Below, one piece after another: positions 37,117 through 44,631 of a DNA stretch of 64,000 nucleotides. The stretch's first letter is position 1. Each line of letters opens with the position of its first letter. Where the stretch lies: assembly GCA_948968885.1 (NCBI GenBank), contig CAREUR010000002.1, positions 1 through 64,000 on the forward strand, written 5' to 3'. The DNA is from an uncultured Eubacteriales bacterium (GTDB lineage Bacteria; Bacillota; Clostridia; Oscillospirales; Acutalibacteraceae). The translations under genes and the position numbers were made by a program. The notes beneath the pieces are model-generated. The model saw nothing but the letters and a program-made list of their open reading frames with translations, did not search any database and was not told the origin of the DNA.

Positions 37117-38583
37117 ATGTCGCAAAACAAAGTGAGAACGAGGTTTGCGCCCAGCCCAACGGGGTTTATGCATGTTGGGAATTTGCGAACGGCGCTGTAT
37201 GAGTATTTGATAGCTAAGTCTGGCGGTGGAGACTTTATCTTGAGGATTGAGGATACCGACAGGGAGCGGCTTGTGCCGGGTGCTATCGACGTAATATATG
37301 AAACTATGCGAGAAGTTGGCCTTAAGCATGACGAAGGACCTGATATTGGTGGGGATTATGGACCGTATGCGCAGAGTGAGCGCCAGAGTTTATATAAGGA
37401 GAAGGCCGAGGAGCTGGTGCGATCGGGCAAGGCGTACTATTGCTTCTGCACAAAGGAGCGTTTAGCGGGGCTGCACGATGAGCAGAGCGAGAAGGGCGAG
37501 TTTGCCGGCGGGTATGACAGGCACTGCCGGGATTTGCCTCAGGCGGAGGTGGACGCGCTTTTGCAGGCCGGGACGCCGTATGTTATCCGTCAGAAGGTGC
37601 CTCTGGAGGGCTTCACGACCTTTGTGGACTCCGTTTATGGCGAAATAACGGTCGAGAACAGCGAGATAGAGGACCAGATCTTGCTGAAGAACGACGGGTA
37701 CCCTACATACAACTTTGCGAACGTCGTGGATGACCACGCGATGCGGATTACGCACGTTGTGAGAGGGAGCGAGTATTTGCCGTCGACGCCGAAGTACAAC
37801 CTTTTGTATGAGGCTTTTGGCTGGGAGACGCCGACGTATGTGCATTTGCCGCTGATTATGGGGAAGAACGCGGATGGCACGACCTCGAAACTCTCGAAGC
37901 GGCATGGTTCTGTGGGGTTCGAGGACTTGGTGCGGCAGGGCTATTTGCCCGAGGCGATAGTAAATTACGTGGCGCTGCTGGGCTGGTGTCCGCAGGAAAA
38001 CCGCGAGGTCTTCACGCTTTCGGAGCTCGTTTCGGCGTTCTCGGTGGAGCGCATCTGCAAATCGCCGGCTGTGTTTGATTTTGACAAGCTCAACTGGTTC
38101 AACGCCGAGTACATCCGGGCGATGCCGCTTGAGGAGTTCGCAAAGCTCGCGGAGCCGCAGTTCAGGTCGGCTATACGAGGGGAGCTTGACTGGCTTAAAG
38201 TGGCCGCAATATTGCAGCAGCGGGTTGACGTTTTGACGCAGATCCCGGACATGGTGAGCTTTTTGGGCGAGCTTAAAGATTACGACAGGGAATTGTTTGT
38301 GAACAAAAAGAGCAAGACGGATTTGGAGAATTCCGGCGTGATGCTGCAGAGTGCTATTGAGGAGCTTTTGAAGCTCGATGACTGGAGCCATGACGCTATG
38401 CATGATTGCTTAATTGGCTTAGCGAAGCGGTTGGGAGTAAAAAATGGTACTGTTATGTGGCCGGTGAGGATAGCTGCATCGGGGCAGCAAGTGACGCCTG
38501 GCGGAGCTATTGAGATTTTGGAGATTTTGGGCAAGGAAGAGTCTTTAAAAAGGCTTGAGGCTGGGATTAAAAAGCTGATGTAA
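37117..38583 (+). CDS. gltX: Glutamyl-tRNA synthetase
   Basis: 488 residues. The class I signature HIGH is FMHVGNLRT behind RFAPSPTG, and the KMSKS equivalent is KLSKRHG. The C-terminal helical anticodon-binding domain is complete. I chose ATG 37117, which lies nine bases after AAGGG; ATG 37108 directly abuts that site. A gene for a separate GlnRS follows, so this enzyme may be the discriminating form that charges only tRNA-Glu, but that cannot be read with certainty from the sequence. Confidence 0.96.
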   Translation: MSQNKVRTRFAPSPTGFMHVGNLRTALYEYLIAKSGGGDFILRIEDTDRERLVPGAIDVIYETMREVGLKHDEGPDIGGDYGPYAQSERQSLYKEKAEELVRSGKAYYCFCTKERLAGLHDEQSEKGEFAGGYDRHCRDLPQAEVDALLQAGTPYVIRQKVPLEGFTTFVDSVYGEITVENSEIEDQILLKNDGYPTYNFANVVDDHAMRITHVVRGSEYLPSTPKYNLLYEAFGWETPTYVHLPLIMGKNADGTTSKLSKRHGSVGFEDLVRQGYLPEAIVNYVALLGWCPQENREVFTLSELVSAFSVERICKSPAVFDFDKLNWFNAEYIRAMPLEEFAKLAEPQFRSAIRGELDWLKVAAILQQRVDVLTQIPDMVSFLGELKDYDRELFVNKKSKTDLENSGVMLQSAIEELLKLDDWSHDAMHDCLIGLAKRLGVKNGTVMWPVRIAASGQQVTPGGAIEILEILGKEESLKRLEAGIKKLM

Positions 38584-38664
38584 ATTTATTTTTTCTAATA
38601 TGGCGGGATTGAGCGCGATGGGTTGGCTGTGATTCTTAGATTTTATGCTGTGTGGAGTGGTTTT

Positions 38665-40365
38665 ATGGAGGAGAAGAGTGCGAATTTGGCGGGCGTTTTG
38701 GATGAAAACAATAATTTTATTAAGGACATCGTCAAGGAGGACATGAGGCCGGGCGGCCGCTGCTATGGCGAGAAGATCCACACTCGGTTCCCGCCCGAGC
38801 CAAATGGATACCTGCACATCGGGCACGCAAAGGCCATTTGTATTGACTTTGGCTTGGCGGCGCAGTTTGGAGGCATTTGTAATCTGCGTATGGACGACAC
38901 GAATCCCGCGAAGGAAGATGTGGAGTATGTTGAGGCGATAAAAGAGGACATAGAATGGCTTGGGTTCGGCTGGGAGGACCGTTTTTATTTTGCGTCGGAC
39001 TATTTTGAGGAGATGTATGAGTTTGCCTGCGAGCTGATAGGCAAGGGGCTGGCGTATGTTTGTGAGATGACGCCGGAGGAGGTAAAGGCGAACCGTGGGG
39101 ATCTTTCTACTGCGGCGGTGAGCTTTTATCGCGATAGGCCGCGTGAGGAGAGCTTGGACTTGTTTAAACGCATGCGGGCTGGAGAGTTTGCTGATGGAGC
39201 TATGACTTTACGGGCGAAGATTGACCTTGCGTCGGGCAACTTTAACATGCGAGACCCGGTGCTGTACCGGATCAACCACTCTCAGCATCACCGGACGCGC
39301 GACAAATGGTGCATCTACCCAATGTACGACTATGCGCACCCCATTGAGGACGCGCTGGAGGGGATTACGCATTCGCTGTGCACGCTGGAATTTGAGGATC
39401 ACCGGCCGCTGTACGACTGGGTGATAAACAACGTGAGCGTGCCACACAAGCCTCGGCAGATCGAGTTCGCGCGGCTTGGGATAAACCACACCGTGATGAG
39501 CAAGCGGAAGTTGCGCGCGTTGGTTGAGAAAGGCTTTGTGGCGGGGTGGGACGACCCAAGAATGCCAACACTGTGCGGCCTGAGGCGGCGCGGGTATACT
39601 CCGGTGTCTATTCGAAATTTTTGTGAGCGAATCGGCGTGGCGAAGGTCAACAGTACGGCTGATTACGGCTTTTTGGAGCACTGCTTGCGTGAGGACTTGA
39701 ATCAAAACGCCAGGAGGGCTATGGCGGTGCTGCGGCCGGTAAAGCTGATCATCACGAATTATCCGGAGGGCCAGGCGGAGAGCTTTGAGGTCGAAAATAA
39801 CCCAAATCGCCCAGAGGACGGCACGCGGCGGATCACCTTCTCGCGGGAGTTGTTCATCGAGGCGGACGACTTCATGCAGGAGCCGATTAAGGGGTACTTT
39901 CGGATGTTTCCGGGGAATGAAGTCCGGCTGAAGAGCGCCTATGTTGTGCGATGCACGGGCAGCAAGACCGACGAAAATGGCAATGTGGTGGAGGTTTACG
40001 CTGAGTACGACCCCGAGACTATCGGTGGCAACACGCCGGACGGCAGAAAGGTGAAGGGAACCATCCATTGGGTGGACGCAAGGAATGCTGTGGATGCTGA
40101 AGTTCGGCTGTATAACGAGCTTTTTACGGTTTCGGACCCGGAGGGGCAGGAGGGTGACTTCTTGGACTACGTGAACCGGCAGTCTTTGGAGGTTTTGACG
40201 GACTGCAAGGTGGAGCGCTCGCTGGCAGCTGCAAAGGCGCCGGATAACTTTCAGTTTATGCGGTTGGGCTACTTTTGTGTGGACAATGCCGACAGCAAGC
40301 CCGAGCATCTGGTGTTTAACCGGTCTGTCTCGCTGAAGGATGGCTTTAAACCGGGCAAGAAATAA
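38665..40365 (+). CDS. glnS: Glutaminyl-tRNA synthetase
   Basis: 566 residues. Class I motifs are EPNGYLHIGHAKA and a KMSKS-type VMSKRKL. The Gln-specific family segment DTNPAKEDVEYVEAI is present, and the two beta-barrel anticodon-binding domains fill the C-terminal half. ATG 38665 (MEEKSANLAG) lies seven bases after GGAG. Many Firmicutes lack GlnRS and use GatCAB transamidation; its presence directly after gltX suggests direct charging of tRNA-Gln here. A terminator follows. Confidence 0.96.
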   Translation: MEEKSANLAGVLDENNNFIKDIVKEDMRPGGRCYGEKIHTRFPPEPNGYLHIGHAKAICIDFGLAAQFGGICNLRMDDTNPAKEDVEYVEAIKEDIEWLGFGWEDRFYFASDYFEEMYEFACELIGKGLAYVCEMTPEEVKANRGDLSTAAVSFYRDRPREESLDLFKRMRAGEFADGAMTLRAKIDLASGNFNMRDPVLYRINHSQHHRTRDKWCIYPMYDYAHPIEDALEGITHSLCTLEFEDHRPLYDWVINNVSVPHKPRQIEFARLGINHTVMSKRKLRALVEKGFVAGWDDPRMPTLCGLRRRGYTPVSIRNFCERIGVAKVNSTADYGFLEHCLREDLNQNARRAMAVLRPVKLIITNYPEGQAESFEVENNPNRPEDGTRRITFSRELFIEADDFMQEPIKGYFRMFPGNEVRLKSAYVVRCTGSKTDENGNVVEVYAEYDPETIGGNTPDGRKVKGTIHWVDARNAVDAEVRLYNELFTVSDPEGQEGDFLDYVNRQSLEVLTDCKVERSLAAAKAPDNFQFMRLGYFCVDNADSKPEHLVFNRSVSLKDGFKPGKK

Positions 40366-40385
40366 GTTTTTGTCAAATATAAAGT

Positions 40386-40425
40386 TCCCCTATGTTAAGC
40401 GGATGGCTTAGCGTAGGGGATTTTC
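40386..40425 (+). terminator. Terminator after glnS
   Basis: Long hairpin: TCCCCTA...TTAAGC pairs with GGCTTA...TAGGGGA, then TTTTC. Confidence 0.8.
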
Positions 40426-40441
40426 TGCTGTTAATATAGGT

Positions 40442-40747
40442 TTATTTAGATAGAATGTAGTAGTCGAGGAGCTTGTAGAGCCGAGTGCGGGCTTTTTTGA
40501 TGTGCCGCGAGGCGGTGGACTTGCCTATGCCCAGCTTTAATGCGATTTCTGTGACGGTTAGATTTTTGTAATATCGCATGATGATGCACTGTTGTTGACG
40601 TTCGGTCAGTTCGCCTGCTATAATCTTAGACAAAATGCGAAGAAGCTGCTTGTGCTCGGCCTCGTTTGTAAAATGCATACTCTTGTTGTACTCCATCATT
40701 CCGGCGACGGACTCGGTAAATTCGTTCAGTGTCGTTTTAGTATTCAT
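40442..40747 (-). CDS. Sigma-70 region 4-type regulator (PBSX Xpf/ArpU-like)
   Basis: 101 residues. The C-terminal half is a sigma-70 region 4 helix-turn-helix: LTERQQQCIIMRYYKNLTV, TEIALKLGIGKSTASRHIKK. No region 2 is present, so it cannot act alone as a full sigma factor. Proteins of this kind are late-gene activators of prophages, for instance Xpf of PBSX. Its start overlaps the end of the upstream small gene, indicating coupling. The phage structural operon about 9.4 kb away is a plausible target, an inference from the PBSX analogy. Confidence 0.82.
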   Translation of the reverse strand: MNTKTTLNEFTESVAGMMEYNKSMHFTNEAEHKQLLRILSKIIAGELTERQQQCIIMRYYKNLTVTEIALKLGIGKSTASRHIKKARTRLYKLLDYYILSK

Positions 40748-40955
40748 CTTTCAAATCTCTTCTTTCACAAAGTTTTAAATATTCGCTGGTGTGTTTCAAA
40801 TCGAGACAAATCGAATATAGGATGGAAACTCGGCGTTTGACCTCTCTTTCGTCTGGCGGATCGGCGTATTTTAGCTGGCGCCGCAGGTTTTTGACGTATT
40901 TTGAAATGTGCTTGTACTCCAAAAAATATTGCGCATAAAGTTGTTTGTAGTTCAT
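40737..40955 (-). CDS. Small basic helical protein, phage-regulator-type operon
   Basis: 72 residues, charged and Tyr/Leu-rich (MNYKQLYAQYFLEYKHISKY start), probably helical or coiled coil, no recognised family. ATG 40955 has a perfect GGAGG seven bases or so upstream. Its stop overlaps the start of the sigma-like gene by 11 bases. Its promoter region carries a 13-base palindrome like the one in the XRE promoter (40974-40986), suggesting repression by the divergently encoded XRE protein. Confidence 0.7.
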   Translation of the reverse strand: MNYKQLYAQYFLEYKHISKYVKNLRRQLKYADPPDEREVKRRVSILYSICLDLKHTSEYLKLCERRDLKDEY

Positions 40956-40973
40956 AGCGACCTCCGATTTTGC

Positions 40974-40986
40974 ACACGTTAAGTGT
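40974..40986. promoter_or_regulatory. Putative XRE operator upstream of the sigma-like operon
   Basis: ACACGTTAAGTGT, imperfect palindrome just upstream of the 40955 ribosome site. It matches the operator at 41195-41207 in 10 of 13 positions. Confidence 0.5.
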
Positions 40987-41188
40987 ATAAAATGACACAA
41001 ATGTACACTAATAAAACCATTAATTAAACAAAAATACATGCGATTCGCAATAAAAAAATAGCAGGTGTTAATAGTTGAATATTAGCATTTAATGACTAAA
41101 ATGTCAACGCCAAAATGCGGATTTTAATGATTATGAGTGAAAATGTGGTGTAGAAATTTGAGCAAAAATAATGTGAAAAATAAATAAG

Positions 41189-41217
41189 TTGCATACACGA
41201 AACGTGTGTGATATAAT
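41189..41217 (+). promoter_or_regulatory. Promoter of the XRE repressor gene with embedded operator
   Basis: TTGCAT (41189-41194) and TATAAT (41212-41217), spacer 17. The inverted repeat ACACG-AAA-CGTGT (41195-41207) lies exactly inside the spacer, the classic place for autorepression. The rest of the divergent gap (41000-41188) is AT-rich without a gene. Confidence 0.7.
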
Positions 41218-41257
41218 TTGCGTAACAGAAAGTTGCAAAAAGGGGAGTTTGGTAGAT

Positions 41258-41635
41258 ATGTTTAGCGAAAAATTCAAGAAATTACGGCAGTCACAAGGCC
41301 TGACACAAGTGCAAATGGCGGACAAGCTAGAAGTTTCGCCTTCGGCCATAGGAATGTATGAGCAGGGCAGAAGAAAGCCCGACAGCGACATGCTGAAGAA
41401 GATCTGCCAGATGTTCAACGTGAGCGTGGATTATTTGCTGGATGTGTCGGTGAATAGCGAGGCTGAGGAGAAGTCTGTAACGGACTTTATAGACGAAATC
41501 ACCTATACACTGAGGGCTCAAAAGGGATTAATGTTCAACGGCAAGCCTATTACCGCCAGGGACAAGGAGAAAATTGCTCAGGCAATAAAGCTCGCGACCG
41601 CCATAGCGGTGTCTAGCAGTGGTCTGGAAGATTAG
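41258..41635 (+). CDS. XRE-family (Cro/CI-type) transcriptional repressor
   Basis: 125 residues. An N-terminal helix-turn-helix (KKLRQSQGLTQVQMADKLEV, SPSAIGMYEQGRRKPD) is followed by an Asp/Ile-rich C-terminal part, probably for dimerisation. ATG 41258 lies behind AGGGGAG. The gene is divergent from the sigma-like operon, and similar palindromes in both promoters point to a phage-type switch. The ImmA/IrrE peptidase encoded next is the usual partner that cleaves such repressors. Confidence 0.92.
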   Translation: MFSEKFKKLRQSQGLTQVQMADKLEVSPSAIGMYEQGRRKPDSDMLKKICQMFNVSVDYLLDVSVNSEAEEKSVTDFIDEITYTLRAQKGLMFNGKPITARDKEKIAQAIKLATAIAVSSSGLED

Positions 41636-41718
41636 GTTGTGATGTTTGCGCGGTTTAGCTTAATTTTTTTGACGAAAAGGGCAAGGGGGCGACGGGCATA
41701 AAAGATTTTGTTCATAGT

Positions 41719-42024
41719 TTGATAGAAAAGTATGGAACGAATTCTCCTTTTGAGCTGTGCAAAAAACTGAATATAAACGTGCTGTTTGTGGACTTGCCGG
41801 AAAATGTTAATGGATTTTTTCTAAATTCGAAAATTAAAAGTTCCATATTGATTAAGAAAAGCCTGTCTGCGCGCCAAAGAGAGGCCGTCTGTGCGCACGA
41901 GCTGGCTCACGCCCTGCTGCATAGCTGCGTTAACAGCATAAATTGCGAGGAGCACAATCCCGATTATATCTTGCGCCTGGAGGACGAGGCTAACGATTTT
42001 TGTAGACTTTTATTAGAAAATTAG
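41719..42024 (+). CDS. ImmA/IrrE-type metallopeptidase
   Basis: About 101 residues, or 108 if it begins upstream. Zinc motif HELAHALLH with downstream EDEANDFCRLLL, the ImmA/IrrE (DUF955) signature; PBSX XkdA belongs to this family. It is expected to inactivate the XRE repressor on induction. The start is puzzling: the best ribosome site (AGGGGG at about 41684) precedes an in-frame ATA at 41698, and IKDFVHSLIEKYG reads as coding, whereas TTG 41719 has no site. The real start may be the non-standard ATA codon. Confidence 0.88.
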   Translation: MIEKYGTNSPFELCKKLNINVLFVDLPENVNGFFLNSKIKSSILIKKSLSARQREAVCAHELAHALLHSCVNSINCEEHNPDYILRLEDEANDFCRLLLEN

Positions 42025-42111
42025 CGTTTTACTTTTATATTTTAAGATGGTACAATAAAAAACATACAGAAAGCGAACAACAAACAAATATTCTTAGGAG
42101 GAATGCGTGTG

Positions 42112-42492
42112 ATGCCAGGAGTATCCTTTGTTTTGGCGTTGCTGTTGCTTGCTGGAGTAGGAGTCTCGGAAAGAAGTTTTAGTAAAGATCATTGCAAACT
42201 GGATTGCAATGTAGCGCACGCGGGTGCTGATTGGTTGCAGGAGGAAAAGGAAATATTGCTGCAAGAGAGAAGCAAGTTGCTAGCAAAAAGAGCCCAGCTA
42301 GAGGGAGATCTGCAGACTTTGGAAAAACCTGTGACCATAGGAATCATTGGCAACGAGGTTTGGCGCAATAGGTTTAAGCTGGTTTCGAATAATAAGCTGA
42401 TGAAGGCAAACAAGAGGCTAGGTTTGATCGATTTTAAAATAAAAAAAATAGAACAGGCGCAGGAGATGTTCAAGAAGACTCGCGAAAAATAA
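42112..42492 (+). CDS. Secreted or membrane-tethered coiled-coil protein, unknown function
   Basis: About 126 residues. A hydrophobic N-terminus (MPGVSFVLALLLLAGVGV) works as a signal or anchor, followed by a Glu/Lys/Gln-rich coiled coil with a short GIIGNEVWRNRF interruption. No known domain. I chose ATG 42112, ten bases after AGGAGG; ATG 42103 is too close to that site. Confidence 0.6.
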   Translation: MPGVSFVLALLLLAGVGVSERSFSKDHCKLDCNVAHAGADWLQEEKEILLQERSKLLAKRAQLEGDLQTLEKPVTIGIIGNEVWRNRFKLVSNNKLMKANKRLGLIDFKIKKIEQAQEMFKKTREK

Positions 42493-42562
42493 TAGTTTTA
42501 TGGCAGAATTCACTTTTTAAATATTAAATATTTCTAAAAACGCAAAACTTTTTTGATTATTG

Positions 42563-42591
42563 TAGACAACGCTATTTTAAGGTGATATAAT
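42563..42591 (+). promoter_or_regulatory. SigA-type promoter of the small secreted protein gene
   Basis: TAGACA (42563-42568) and TATAAT (42586-42591), spacer 17, with AGGAGG shortly before the start codon at 42624. Confidence 0.65.
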
Positions 42592-42623
42592 AAATATCAA
42601 ATAAATTTTAGGAGGAAATATTT

Positions 42624-43169
42624 ATGTTTAAGAAAGTGGTTTCGTTGTGCTTGTCGGCAGCGGCGGCTATGTCAGTAAGCATGACTGCAGGAGCTAAAGA
42701 TTACTTAGAAGATATGGGGAATTTTACTGGATCAAAAAAGTGTTTGGATTTGTGTAAGACAGTTAAAGAATATGTTGACGTGTGTAAAAACAATACAGGA
42801 AAAGCTTTATATCATGTTTTTGAAAATAGGAGTAATCCTACAGTACTCCTGTACCCTAATGATGGTGGCTTGGGCGAGTTGATACATAATCTAACCCAAA
42901 CAAGCGTAAGCTTGGCAATAGTTTATACTTTGCGTTGCTTAGGCGTTCCCTGTCCTGGCCTGTTCAAAATAGGTACAGATCAAGAGATTCTTGACAGAGA
43001 ATTTGCGGGCAGAGATTTGTCAGAATTCGGTAAATTGCCTTATGATAATAGGTGTAAAGAAGGAGGAGAGGTGCTAAACTTTCTTGATTGGCAAATGGCA
43101 GATATGAAAAAGGGAGCGGAAGAAGGAAAGCTAGCCTATGAGGGCTATATTGATGATAAAAAAAGGTGA
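42624..43169 (+). CDS. Small secreted protein, unknown function
   Basis: 181 residues. Signal peptide MFKKVVSLCLSAAAAMSVSM ending near AGA (residue 24); the mature part has six cysteines that could form disulfides (KKCLDLCK, DVCK, RCLGVPCPG, RCKEGG). No family recognised. ATG 42624 follows AGGAGG. It heads a run of small envelope genes (42.1-45.4 kb) lying between phage-type regulators and a Ca2+ ATPase. Confidence 0.7.
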   Translation: MFKKVVSLCLSAAAAMSVSMTAGAKDYLEDMGNFTGSKKCLDLCKTVKEYVDVCKNNTGKALYHVFENRSNPTVLLYPNDGGLGELIHNLTQTSVSLAIVYTLRCLGVPCPGLFKIGTDQEILDREFAGRDLSEFGKLPYDNRCKEGGEVLNFLDWQMADMKKGAEEGKLAYEGYIDDKKR

Positions 43170-43223
43170 TTTTATTTGAGTTTTTGCTAACTATGGTGGT
43201 TTATCGATAAGGGGGCGGTCTTT

Positions 43224-43571
43224 TTGAATGAGCAGGCAGTGGATACGTATTTGGTTGCAAATCAGAAATATTTTCCGCAAGAGAAAGTCTTGTTTTTACG
43301 AGATAAACTTTTGGAGTTGGACGAAAAAAGATTTTCGCTTTTGTTTGCGCTCGAGCTGAAGGATCCCTTTGTTTTGATTATTGTGTCAATATTTTTGGGG
43401 CAATTTGGAATTGATAGATTTTTGCTCAATGACGTGGCCATGGGTGTTCTCAAGCTGATAACTTGCGGGGGCTGCGGTGCTTGGACTATTGCAGACTGGA
43501 TCTTGATAATGGACAAATCCAAGAAGTATAACTTTGATAAAGTTATGGGGATTATTGTCAGCAGTTTTTAA
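43224..43571 (+). CDS. TM2 domain membrane protein
   Basis: 115 residues. A soluble N-terminal part containing NQKYFPQEKV precedes a TM2 domain: FLGQFGIDRFLLNDVAMGVL, then KLITCGGCGAWTIADW, two membrane helices joined by the family's DRF motif. Function of TM2 proteins in bacteria is unknown. The start is TTG 43224, behind GGGGGCGG. A close but broken paralogue follows at 43808-44402. Confidence 0.85.
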   Translation: MNEQAVDTYLVANQKYFPQEKVLFLRDKLLELDEKRFSLLFALELKDPFVLIIVSIFLGQFGIDRFLLNDVAMGVLKLITCGGCGAWTIADWILIMDKSKKYNFDKVMGIIVSSF

Positions 43572-43748
43572 TATGACTTAAATAGCGGCATTGTTCGAGA
43601 AGGTTGTTGGGTAATGTTGCTATTTTTGCGTTTAAGTTAGATGGGCAAGTTTATTGTGAAATATTAATAAAAATAAAAGACATAAAACCGATAATTTAAG
43701 ATTGTTACAAAATATTTTTCAACCCTTCCTTTTTAAAGATTTTTGTGC

Positions 43749-43754
43749 TATAAT
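43749..43754 (+). promoter_or_regulatory. Extended -10 promoter of the TM2 pseudogene
   Basis: TGCTATAAT extended -10. The 16 bases ATTTTTGTGCTATAAT are identical to those before the next gene (ending 44584), evidence of a duplicated promoter. Confidence 0.55.
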
Positions 43755-43807
43755 AACAATTGTTGAATTAATTTTTGTTAATAATAAAAAGAAAGATAGG
43801 TGATTTT

Positions 43808-44402
43808 ATGAGGTTAAACTCAAATTGGAGGATTTTTAAGTCGGCGGTGTCTTTTATATTGGCGTTTTCAATAGGGATTGGAATGGGCGGACCTAAGGTA
43901 TTTGCTATTAATGAAGAAGAAAAAATGGACATAATAAAGCAGGCAGAACAATATTTAAAAGATAATGGAGTGCGTTTTTCAAAGGAAAATAACAGTGTAG
44001 AAAAAATTGCAAATGAACCTACAAAGCAACTGGATTGCAATGCTAAAAAAGATAACAAAGATGACCTTGTGGACCCTGCTGAGGTAGATAAATTTTTGGA
44101 AGAGAATCAAAAATATTTTCCGGATGAAGAAATATTCAAGTTAAGAAAAGAGCTTTTAAAGCTAACAAGAAAAGAATTTTTGCAAGTAAAATCTCTAAAT
44201 TTTAAAAGCCCGCGTGGTATGTTTTTTGTGTCGTTTTTTGGGATATTTAGGTGTGGATAGATTTTTACTTGGTGATATAGAACTAGGGCTATTAAAGCTC
44301 ATCACCTTTGGGGGCTGTGGAATTTGAGATATTATTGATTGGTTTTTGGTAAAGGGTAATACAAGGAAGTATAATCTAAAAATGATTTTAAAGGCTATAT
44401 AA
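43808..44402 (+). pseudogene. Secreted TM2 domain protein, broken by a frameshift and a stop
   Basis: The first frame (43808-44260) gives a signal-like helix, then DKFLEENQKYFPDEEI, similar to the intact TM2 gene upstream, and ends just as the TM2 domain starts. After an indel in the T/G-rich run near 44230-44240 another frame continues VDRFLLGDIELGLLKLITFG, then a TGA at 44325-44327 where the paralogue has Trp, then DIIDWFLVKG to a stop at 44402. Two independent lesions make it a pseudogene. The ATG at 43808 has a good AGGTGAT site, and the promoter is intact. Confidence 0.85.
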
Positions 44403-44578
44403 AGCTTAATATAATTTAAATAGCAACATAATTTTCGATGCTTTATTATAGGGTGTTGCTATTTTTATATCTAAAAAATAAAATGAGAAATGTTTACAAA
44501 AATTGGATTTTTAAATTTAATTATTTTGATGTTTCTACGAAATATTTTTTTGGTGTTCTGTTTTTAATATTTTTGTGC

Positions 44579-44584
44579 TATAAT
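44579..44584 (+). promoter_or_regulatory. Extended -10 promoter of the acidic secreted protein gene
   Basis: TGCTATAAT, same 16-base block as before the TM2 pseudogene. Confidence 0.55.
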
Positions 44585-44631
44585 TATAACTATTATTAGT
44601 TTCGGTGAAACGAAAAGAAAGGTTGGTCTTT

